A DNA stretch of 64,000 nt, from the NCBI GenBank assembly GCA_050944855.1, contig JBMNRU010000008.1:1-64000 (forward strand), in the 5' to 3' direction. The stretch is from Lactonifactor sp050944855. Its GTDB lineage: Bacteria > Bacillota > Clostridia > Lachnospirales > Lachnospiraceae. A program made the position numbers and the translations under genes. The notes beneath the pieces are model-generated. The model did not search any database, was not told the DNA's origin, and saw nothing but the letters and a program-made list of their open reading frames with translations. Each line of letters opens with the position of its first letter. Position 1 is the first letter of the stretch. Shown here piece by piece: positions 32,070 to 40,190 of this stretch.

Positions 32070-35000
32070 TTAAGCCTCTCCTTTGTACCTTCTCTTTAAG
32101 AAAAATATCAGAACAAGAGATACGAGCATCATTCCAAAATGGAAAGCGAGATGCTGCTCATCTCCGGTATTCACTGCTGGTCCGTCCGGTTTATTTGAAG
32201 ATGAATCTCTCTCAATTGCAGGTGAATCTGCCTCAATTCTAGGTGAATCTATCCCACTTAGAGGCGGATCCATCTTATGAGATTTCTTGACTACAATGGC
32301 AATTTCCTGAGTCTCTTCTGTATAGACCCCATCCGATCCTTTGGGAAAAGCCGGAATGTATTTTTCACCATCAATGTTGAATTCTATGCCATCCAGGTCG
32401 ACTTTCTCTCCAACAAATCCGGTAAGAACTTTCTCTTCTATGATATTGCCGTCTTCATCGACCACTTTAATCACGACCTGACCAACTTTATCATATACAT
32501 ACGTCACAATCTGAACAATTTCACCAAAGATTCCGTTTTCTTCTCCATCAATGCGTACTAAACGATATCCGGAAATGGTAAGCTCCTCTGTCTGATAAGG
32601 ACCATTCACTAAACCATTGTACATCTGATCAAAATGAATCAGGTTACCCTCCTTATCCACGTAGCGGGCGATAACCGTTGTAGCGAGGATTTCTTCCTCA
32701 ATGACCGGCTTGTAAATCATCACAATCACTTTAGTCCGTTCTTCAATCTCGCCTTCTGATTCCACCGGATCTTGAGCTCTGGCCATGCGGCGCGTCGTCC
32801 GGGATAGAGCAGGATAATAATAAGGTCCTTCCATACGTTCAAAAACATAGCCGGAAATTCCATATCGAATTGCCTGGTATGGATCACCGATCAAACCATC
32901 AAAGATTTCGTCCTGGCGCAAAGTGATGCCCTGTTCCGTTTCATATTTGACAATAACGGTCCCGCCAGAAGGTTCTGTCGTTTCCTTTTCCACATACACA
33001 TACTTTACTTTCTTGACCTCGGTTTCATAGGTGGAATCGGTTTCACCCTGAATTTCTTTCAGCTCATAACCATGAATTTTTAAGGATGAGGTCCTATACT
33101 GAGTGCCAAGCAGACCCATATAGGTAAGATCACTATAAAGCATGTTTCCATCCTCATCAACATATTCGGCAATGACTGTGCCATAATCATTCAAATCCGG
33201 TTCCGGGGGCGTGGGCTTTTCTTCTTCCGCTTTCTTCTTATAGATATACGTAACAAGCAAAGGTTCTCGCTTAAATGAACCGCTTTCCTCTCCTTCGGCC
33301 TTCACAAATTCATAACCGGAGAAGCCAAGCTGTGAGGTCTTATAAGAAGTACCCGGCAAACCTTTATAAACAATATCTTCACAGAGCAGGTTGCCATCTG
33401 CGTCCTCATAACGAGCTGTTACGGTATTGGGAATCAGAAGCTCATACACAAAGGTCACGTGAGTGTCTTCTTCTATGTATACCCCCTTGGTTTCTCCTTC
33501 CGTCCGAATGAGTTGATAACCATGGTATACCGGCGCCTCGACTTCATAATCTGTGCCGACTTTTCCATATTGAAAGCGATCTTCTTCGATTTTAGTTCCA
33601 GATTCTTCAATCATATGTATGTAAAGATCTCCCACATTAATCTTTTCATAAATGTAGTTGATCGTCTGATCTTGAAGCTGGAACTTACCTTTTTCATTTC
33701 CTTCTGTTCTGACTAATTCATAGCTGTAAATTTCTAAGGGTTTTGTTTCGTACTCTTCATCTATGAACTCTGTATAGAGAGCTGGATCATGAATTTCATT
33801 ACCGTCCAGGTCTAAATAATTGACATGGACATTACCCACACGACCATACATATACTTGACAACATGAACTTCTTCACCGAAGAAACCTTCTTCCCGACCC
33901 TCTACGATTTCTACAAACCGATAGCCATCAATTTCTTTCTTTTCGGTACGATATGGCTGTCCCACAACGCCGGAATAAATTTCTGCCGGAGCAATCGTCA
34001 GACCATCACGATCAACATATCGGGCAAGTATATTGCTGGCCAAGGGAACATAAATCATATTGACAATCTGGAGTCCTTGCTTGATTTCACCCTGTTCTGC
34101 ACCTTCAGCATGATCAAACTGATATCTGCTGATCTCTTTTCGAAGTGCGGTGTACGAATCACCAATCTCACCTTCAAACAACGCATCCGCGCTGATCGTG
34201 TATCCTTGATCGTCCAAATAGCGAACAATAACGGTTCCGCCTGTCGCCGGTGCTTCTTCTTCAGCTTTAGTATAGATATACCGAACTGAAATCGGCTCTT
34301 TGGTAAAGGTTCCCGTTGTATTTCCGTTAACTTCCTTTAATTTGTATCCGGGAATCGTAAGCTGCGAGGTAGCATATGGCTCACCAACATGGCCCTTATA
34401 CGTAATGTCTGCTGCCAACTTTGCACCTGCTTCATCCCGGTAGGAAACCTGAACCGTTCCTTCTTCCAAAACGACATCTTTCTTGTAAATGAAGGTAACC
34501 ACTTTTAGGTTCTTCGTATAAACACCGGTGACTTCTCCTTCTACCCGAACAAAATCATAATCATCGATGACCAGCTGATTAAGCTGATAAGTTGCTCCCT
34601 CTTCTCCCTGGTAAACAATATCGTCACAAAGCTTATTTCCTGCTTCGTCCACATAACGGGCTGTTACCGTATAGGGCATCAGACATTCATAAACATAGGT
34701 GACCGTCTGATCCTCAACCTTATATGTGCCCCTTTCATTTCCTTCTGTGCGAACTAATTTATAGCCGTACAGACTGAGAGGCTGCATAACATAATTTTCA
34801 TCTACAAATTCTGTATAGAGAGCCGGATCATGAATTTCATTACCATCCAGATCCTGATACCGGACATGCACATTACCGATCCGGCCGTACATGTACTTGA
34901 CAACATGAACTTCTTCACTGAAGACGCCTTCTTCCTTGCCTTCCGTGATTTGAACAAAACGGTAGCCATCAATTTCTTTCTTTTCGGTACGATACGGCTG

Positions 35001-36971
35001 CCCGATTCCGCCTGTATAGACTTCTGCCGGAGCAATCGTCAGATCATCACGGTCAACATATCGGGCCAGTACATTGCTGGCCAAGGGAACATAGATCATG
35101 TTGACAACCTGGACTCCCTGTTTGATTTCGCCCTGTTCCGCTCCCTCTGCATGGTCAAATTCGTATTTAGGGAATTCTTTTCTTTCGGCAGTATACGAAT
35201 CTCCGATCTTTCCGTCAAAAAGAACATCGGCACCAAGCGTCCGCCCCTGATCATCCAGATAGTGAACGATAACAGTTCCGCCTTTTTCTTCTTCAATCTT
35301 ACCGTAAATATACTGAACCGTGATTGGATTCTTTGTATACGTACCCGTCGGGTTTCCGGTAACCCGCTTATATTCATATCCGGGAATCGGAAGCCGTGAA
35401 GTTGTATAGGCTTCGCCAACATATCCCTTATACGTAATGTCTTCCGCGATTTTCACTCCTGTTTCATCCAAATAAGATACCTGCACCATCCCCTCTTCCA
35501 AGACCGGCGGAATTTCCTCCGGCTTATAGGTAAAGGTCACTAGTCTAGGCTTTTTCACATAGACGCCAGTCAGTGATCCATCGACGCTGACAAATTCATA
35601 GTCATCAATCTGCAGCTGAGTCAATTGATAGGACGAACCCGCTTCCCCTTGATAAATAATATCTTCACACAGCTTGTTTCCCGATTCATCTACATAACGC
35701 GCTGTCACTGTATAAGGAAGCAGACATTTATAAATATAGCTAAGCTCTTTGGTTCCGCTATTTGGCAAATCACCGCTTTCCGCAACGCCTTCTCTTCTTA
35801 AATACTGGTATCCATACACTTCTTCCTTCTGGAATGAATACTTATCACCAATAAATCCGGTAACCGACTTATCCGGCAAAACCTGATCATTTTCTTCGTC
35901 TATATAATGGGCAATAACTTTTCCGCCCGGTCTTAACGCCTCAATAACATCATCGGGATCCATATACTGATCCCAGATTTTTAAATCATAAACCTTACCG
36001 CCAGGGCTTGCCTCACTACCTGTTGCTACATCATCAAAGAAGAAGCCCAGACGCGTCCTTCCACCGAGCACAGCCGGAACACCCTGGTTGGATGAATCCG
36101 TAATACTCATGTCTTTAATAGCAACGCCATTATTAACAATATAAGCTTCAAATTCTTTGGTAGTTTTATTTCTTCTGACGATCATATCAACAACCTGGTT
36201 AGGCTGCGTTACACTGGCTCCATTGACACCGTAATTATAGAAGTTCAAATGTCCACCATTGTAAAAATAAAATCCGGTGTCCGATGCTGAATTTTTATAA
36301 TCGATGATTTTTCTCCATCCGCCCAGAGTATTTTCAAAGGAAATTTTTAAACCGATGGTATATTCTTCGCCAATATCCTTATCAATATCCAAAAGAAAAC
36401 CACCACCTCGGGCTGTATTAGAATGCCACTGCCAGTAGGTTCCGTTTGTTGTATCTAAACCAAAGGATGTCGAACTGTTACTTCTATTATCACTATTTGA
36501 AGAACTCCACGGAGTGAGGGTCGAATGTCCTTGAATATCCGTCAACCCTAAGTCTGCATCAAAAGAATATTCTACATAAGGCGTATCATCTATTACCGCC
36601 GCAGGTGCAATTGCTGCAACCATAGGAAACAACATACTTTCTTCTTCGTAAGCAGCTTCCGTCTCTACAGGAATTTCAACTGTTTTCTCGGATTCTTCTG
36701 AAATGCTGCTTTCTTCCATCCCTTCACTTATTTCAGGAACTAATTCTTCCGTTTCGGAAATGCCTGCATCCTCTTCAGAACTGGATGAGTTTTCTAACCC
36801 CGCAGTAATCTGTTCTAATTCGGAACTTTCCGAAACCTCAGCTGTTTCGGCAGATTCTATCACAGGAGTATTCCTCTCTGCCAAAACTGATATTTCAGCA
36901 ACCGGATTTATCAGATTAATAAGACATAAACTTAAAGCCAATAAGCACTTCCGCGATGATTTTAATTTCAT
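32070..36971 (-). CDS. Large MucBP-repeat surface protein with LamG-like domain
   Basis: A 1633-residue wall protein, likely an adhesin. After a signal peptide (CLLALSLCLINLINPVAEIS) comes a Ser/Glu-rich stretch (about 30-125), then a LamG/concanavalin-like domain (about 145-345). About 17 MucBP-type repeats of 65-70 residues follow, each with a start like TVTARYVDEAGNKL and an end like GxYTKxxxxVTYIY. Five different repeats form a block that is present twice in tandem (period 1041 bp). The C-terminus has AVNTGDE, a hydrophobic helix and KRRYKGEA, a sorting-signal layout without classic LPXTG. Mucin binding is known for some MucBP proteins, and is inferred here. The ATG at 36971 follows GGGGGCGG. 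Confidence 0.88.
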   Translation of the reverse strand: MKLKSSRKCLLALSLCLINLINPVAEISVLAERNTPVIESAETAEVSESSELEQITAGLENSSSSEEDAGISETEELVPEISEGMEESSISEESEKTVEIPVETEAAYEEESMLFPMVAAIAPAAVIDDTPYVEYSFDADLGLTDIQGHSTLTPWSSSNSDNRSNSSTSFGLDTTNGTYWQWHSNTARGGGFLLDIDKDIGEEYTIGLKISFENTLGGWRKIIDYKNSASDTGFYFYNGGHLNFYNYGVNGASVTQPNQVVDMIVRRNKTTKEFEAYIVNNGVAIKDMSITDSSNQGVPAVLGGRTRLGFFFDDVATGSEASPGGKVYDLKIWDQYMDPDDVIEALRPGGKVIAHYIDEENDQVLPDKSVTGFIGDKYSFQKEEVYGYQYLRREGVAESGDLPNSGTKELSYIYKCLLPYTVTARYVDESGNKLCEDIIYQGEAGSSYQLTQLQIDDYEFVSVDGSLTGVYVKKPRLVTFTYKPEEIPPVLEEGMVQVSYLDETGVKIAEDITYKGYVGEAYTTSRLPIPGYEYKRVTGNPTGTYTKNPITVQYIYGKIEEEKGGTVIVHYLDDQGRTLGADVLFDGKIGDSYTAERKEFPKYEFDHAEGAEQGEIKQGVQVVNMIYVPLASNVLARYVDRDDLTIAPAEVYTGGIGQPYRTEKKEIDGYRFVQITEGKEEGVFSEEVHVVKYMYGRIGNVHVRYQDLDGNEIHDPALYTEFVDENYVMQPLSLYGYKLVRTEGNERGTYKVEDQTVTYVYECLMPYTVTARYVDEAGNKLCDDIVYQGEEGATYQLNQLVIDDYDFVRVEGEVTGVYTKNLKVVTFIYKKDVVLEEGTVQVSYRDEAGAKLAADITYKGHVGEPYATSQLTIPGYKLKEVNGNTTGTFTKEPISVRYIYTKAEEEAPATGGTVIVRYLDDQGYTISADALFEGEIGDSYTALRKEISRYQFDHAEGAEQGEIKQGLQIVNMIYVPLASNILARYVDRDGLTIAPAEIYSGVVGQPYRTEKKEIDGYRFVEIVEGREEGFFGEEVHVVKYMYGRVGNVHVNYLDLDGNEIHDPALYTEFIDEEYETKPLEIYSYELVRTEGNEKGKFQLQDQTINYIYEKINVGDLYIHMIEESGTKIEEDRFQYGKVGTDYEVEAPVYHGYQLIRTEGETKGVYIEEDTHVTFVYELLIPNTVTARYEDADGNLLCEDIVYKGLPGTSYKTSQLGFSGYEFVKAEGEESGSFKREPLLVTYIYKKKAEEEKPTPPEPDLNDYGTVIAEYVDEDGNMLYSDLTYMGLLGTQYRTSSLKIHGYELKEIQGETDSTYETEVKKVKYVYVEKETTEPSGGTVIVKYETEQGITLRQDEIFDGLIGDPYQAIRYGISGYVFERMEGPYYYPALSRTTRRMARAQDPVESEGEIEERTKVIVMIYKPVIEEEILATTVIARYVDKEGNLIHFDQMYNGLVNGPYQTEELTISGYRLVRIDGEENGIFGEIVQIVTYVYDKVGQVVIKVVDEDGNIIEEKVLTGFVGEKVDLDGIEFNIDGEKYIPAFPKGSDGVYTEETQEIAIVVKKSHKMDPPLSGIDSPRIEADSPAIERDSSSNKPDGPAVNTGDEQHLAFHFGMMLVSLVLIFFLKRRYKGEA
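33771..35800. repeat. Duplicated five-module block in the MucBP gene
   Basis: The segment around 33771-34700 recurs around 34812-35740 at a spacing of 1041 bp (347 codons). Long DNA tracts are nearly the same, for example the stretches coding YVDRDxLTIAPAE and GNVHVxYxDLDGNEIHDPAL. The two blocks keep the same order of five modules. Confidence 0.8.
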
Positions 36972-37105
36972 AATCCGCCCCCTACCCATATCTCAAAAAT
37001 TCTCAATAAACAATCTATCTAACACTTTTTAATTTGTACATTCATAAATAAAATTCATTCATTTGCACTCAAAGCGTTATTTTTAGATATAAATATACAT
37101 TTTTA

Positions 37106-37134
37106 TTTTAGTGCGAAATGGAACGCGTGTCAAT
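37106..37134 (-). promoter_or_regulatory. Promoter of the MucBP protein gene
   Basis: On the minus strand TTGACA (37134-37129), a 17-bp spacer and TAAAAT (37111-37106), with a leader of about 130 nt. Apart from this and the hairpin at 37205-37256, the gap 36972-37369 shows nothing. Confidence 0.75.
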
Positions 37135-37204
37135 GTAAAGAAACAACTATGAACTTTTATCATTTCCGATAGACCCGGTATCTTCTTCAGGGAAAACATT
37201 TAAT

Positions 37205-37256
37205 ATTGTAACAAAAGACGGATAGGAAGAGGACCTCGAAGATGTTATTCTCCAAG
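37205..37256 (-). terminator. Hairpin downstream of the DHHW gene
   Basis: On the minus strand GAGGGCCTTGGAGA pairs imperfectly with TCTTCGAGGTCCTC around ATAACA. Its sequence resembles the terminator at 31979, including the loop. The T-run is weak. Confidence 0.5.
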
Positions 37257-37369
37257 GCCCTCGTTTTGGTTAATCTCTATGGCAAGCCCTGATATAATTT
37301 TTCAAGGCACTATAATTTGATATTTAATTTTGCCTGTTGGCTGTTAAATGGTTTTACCCCTTAATAAGT

Positions 37370-38575
37370 TTAATCAAAATCCAATCGTCCGACCGCATTC
37401 GTCGCTACTCCCTCATAAATCACAAGTACACAATCCGGTTTGATTTCATCGATTAACTCGTAAATATTTGGTTTCTCTCCAACATAATAATCATAGTTTC
37501 TAACATCGACAAGATATGTTGTTTTATTTTGCAGTGCCAAAAACGGAGAAACTGCACAACCAAAAGAATCACGAATCACTAAGACCTTCCTATCGTTATC
37601 GGCATGCTTGTTACTGAAAATTTGCAAACGAAAATCTCCGCCGCTATAGGTGGCATATGGATTCTTATTATACCAATCTTTTTTATCGATATGTTCCTTA
37701 AAGAGCAGCGTTTGAGTAAAATCACCTGTGCGTTTTTCGTTTTTGAACGGTTGCTCTTCAACAAATGATGTTTTAAACTTTGGTGTTATCAATGTAAAAT
37801 CATCCGCACCAAGCTCTGTAAAATAAGCACCTGTCTTTTTCCCCTGAGAGCCTAAAAACCATTTTTCAAAATGCTGTAAATTGTAGTTGGATATATCCGT
37901 ATAGTAGGAATTATAGCTCATCCCATATCGTGATTGCAAATCCTCTAAAATTTTGCCGGTAGCCCAAAAGCCGATTTCAGCCTTCCAATGATGATCTGTA
38001 TCATAGAATGTATCTGCCTCATCGATTTTCTCCTCATTCAGCTTTTCCTGAATAATTAAGGTAGGGATTTGGGAGGCGGAAAGAGCTGCATAAAAGCGAT
38101 CACAATTTGACGCAACATTGTTTTCAACACCTGGCGGAAAATCTGTACTATATCCTTTTTTAGGGCATGCCACATAAAGATATGGTATGCCTGATTTTTT
38201 TGTGTATTGATATAGTTCGTTAATCTTTTCCGTTGATTCTTCTATTTCTTCATCCATTACATATTTATCAGTATACGCAAGCTGCCCGTTTGACAGACGC
38301 ACAACCGTATTCTTATCCTTCTTTACAGTTGTTGTACCGCCACAACGAAGGTAGAGCGAATATATATTCATCAGCTCATCGTGATATGTCAGTTTTTTAC
38401 CGCCAAATACATCTTCGAGGCTATCTCTCATTTCCACAAAGCTATATCTTTCGGTAATACAATGGTAAAAAGTTGCTGCCGTTGATCGTACCATATCGTA
38501 ATTACACATTCCAAATCCTATAATCAACATATAGGCAAAAAATACTATAATGCCTTTATTAAAATGCTTTTTCAT
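37370..38575 (-). CDS. DHHW-family protein (AlgJ/AlgX-like, O-acylation partner)
   Basis: A 401-residue protein with one N-terminal membrane segment (IIVFFAYMLIIGFGMC) and an outer SGNH-like domain. It bears the family motif DTDHHWKAEIGF near the middle and a later VIRDSFGCAVSPFLALQ, which resembles the catalytic Ser block of SGNH acyltransferases. In such pairs the MBOAT protein moves an acyl group across the membrane and this partner places it on a surface polysaccharide. AGGTGG precedes the ATG at 38575, and the stop of the MBOAT gene is only 11 bp upstream, so the two are one operon. The polymer acylated is unknown; O-acetylation is inferred. Confidence 0.82.
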   Translation of the reverse strand: MKKHFNKGIIVFFAYMLIIGFGMCNYDMVRSTAATFYHCITERYSFVEMRDSLEDVFGGKKLTYHDELMNIYSLYLRCGGTTTVKKDKNTVVRLSNGQLAYTDKYVMDEEIEESTEKINELYQYTKKSGIPYLYVACPKKGYSTDFPPGVENNVASNCDRFYAALSASQIPTLIIQEKLNEEKIDEADTFYDTDHHWKAEIGFWATGKILEDLQSRYGMSYNSYYTDISNYNLQHFEKWFLGSQGKKTGAYFTELGADDFTLITPKFKTSFVEEQPFKNEKRTGDFTQTLLFKEHIDKKDWYNKNPYATYSGGDFRLQIFSNKHADNDRKVLVIRDSFGCAVSPFLALQNKTTYLVDVRNYDYYVGEKPNIYELIDEIKPDCVLVIYEGVATNAVGRLDFD

Positions 38576-38585
38576 TTTTGCCACC

Positions 38586-39990
38586 TCAGAAATTAAAATA
38601 GATAAACGGATTGTAAGAACTGCCCACCAGATTTGCCAAAGAAAGCATGAACAAACCAATCAGCAATAGTATCACAATAATATCCGTGAGTTTGTTGGTT
38701 TTTATTTTCTTTTTCAGATAAGGAATAATAGGTGTTGAGAACAAAATTCCAAGCGGCAAAAGGAATTGTATCGATTTTAGCTCATTAAAGAACAAGCCAT
38801 CTGTTACAGAAGTACTTGAAGCACCAAACATACTTCCAACATAGCTAAGTGCCGCACCTATGGAATCGGATCTGAAGAACACCCACCCTAACATTACAAA
38901 TAGGATTGTGTATATCCATCGCAGGAATTTGCAATTATCTTTACGGTTAAGTCCTGTCAGCTTTTCTAAAGTCAGCAGGACAAAATACATAAATCCCCAT
39001 AAAATAAATGTCCAGTTTGCTCCGTGCCAAACACCTGTTAGCATCCAAACAATAAATAAGTTTCTGACTAATCTTGCTTTATTAACTCGGCTTCCTCCTA
39101 ACGGAATATAGATATAGTCTCGAAACCACGAACCTAACGAAATATGCCAACGTCGCCAAAACTCTGTAATTGATGTAGAAATGTAAGGATAATTGAAGTT
39201 TTCTAAGAAATGAAAACCAAACATAGCACCTAAGCCAATTGCCATATCGCTGTATCCACTGAAATCATAGAAAATTTGTAATGTATAACAGATTGCGCCT
39301 AACCACGCAAGTGCCACAGAAACTCCTTGACCGTCTCCAACCTTGTCAAACACAGTGTCTGCAACTAACGCAAATGCATTCGCCAGCAACACTTTTTTTG
39401 ACATACCAATTGTAAAACGAACGAATCCATTGGAAAAATCTTCTAATGTTTCTTTTCTGTTTTTAATCTCATCCGCAATCGTTTGATATCTAACAATTGG
39501 TCCGGCAATGAGTTGTGGAAAAAACGAGATATATAATCCCACATTCAAAATATTCTTCTGTACCCCCCCCCATGCCATAATATACATCAAATACATAGGA
39601 CATGGCTTGGAAAGTAAAGAACGAAATACCAATTGGTAATGCAATATTTGGAATATGTAATGAACTATTAAACAATGTGTTGATATTATTTAGTGTAAAA
39701 ACTAAATACTTGAATACAAACAATATACTAAGGTTAAATAGGACGGTGAACAAAAGGACAACCTTTTTCCCTCGGGTAAGCTTGTCTACTAATAGTCCGA
39801 AAATATAGTTTGCTACAATAGACAACCCCATTATCAAAACAAAATTTGGCTCACCCCATGCATAAAAAAACAAGCTTGCTATAAGCAAAAACACATTTTG
39901 CAGCTTTCGTGAACGTCTAAGAAGTATATAATAAATTCCCAAAACCAAGGGTAAAAACATAAAAAGAAAAACTGTTGATGAAAAAACCAT
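38586..39990 (-). pseudogene. MBOAT-family O-acyltransferase, frameshifted at a G9 run (possibly phase-variable)
   Basis: Two overlapping frames together form one DltB/AlgI-type membrane acyltransferase of about 465 residues. The first frame (39990 down to 39490) starts MVFSSTVFLFMFLPLVLGIY and runs to SYVFDVYYGM. The second (from about 39565 to 38586) continues with VQKNILNVGLYISFFPQLIA and holds the MBOAT features FWRRWHISLGSWFRDYIYIP and the conserved His in LTGVWHGANWTFILWG. They meet at nine C on the plus strand (39563-39571). One G fewer on the coding strand would join the frames. It may be off by phase variation, a true mutation, or a base-calling error. Its DHHW partner is intact. Confidence 0.82.
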
Positions 39991-40110
39991 AGTCGGTAAA
40001 TTCCTCTCTTTATCTCACTTGCCTGCAACGCAGGCTGGTAAACTGAAGAATACAAATAGATATCACACATTTGTCATAATCATAATGAACCATTCCCCTT
40101 TGGGGGGAAA

Positions 40111-40144
40111 GACCCTGCAAGACTTCTCTTGCAGGGTCAATTTT
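40111..40144. terminator. Hairpin after ppdK
   Basis: GACCCTGCAAG pairs perfectly with CTTGCAGGGTC around ACTTCT. On the minus strand it is followed by TTTCCCC, on the plus strand by AATTTTTC; probably the ppdK terminator. Confidence 0.75.
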
Positions 40145-40190
40145 TCTATTGTGGTTTTGCTATTGGGTATCGCCCTAAATCAATTCATTT

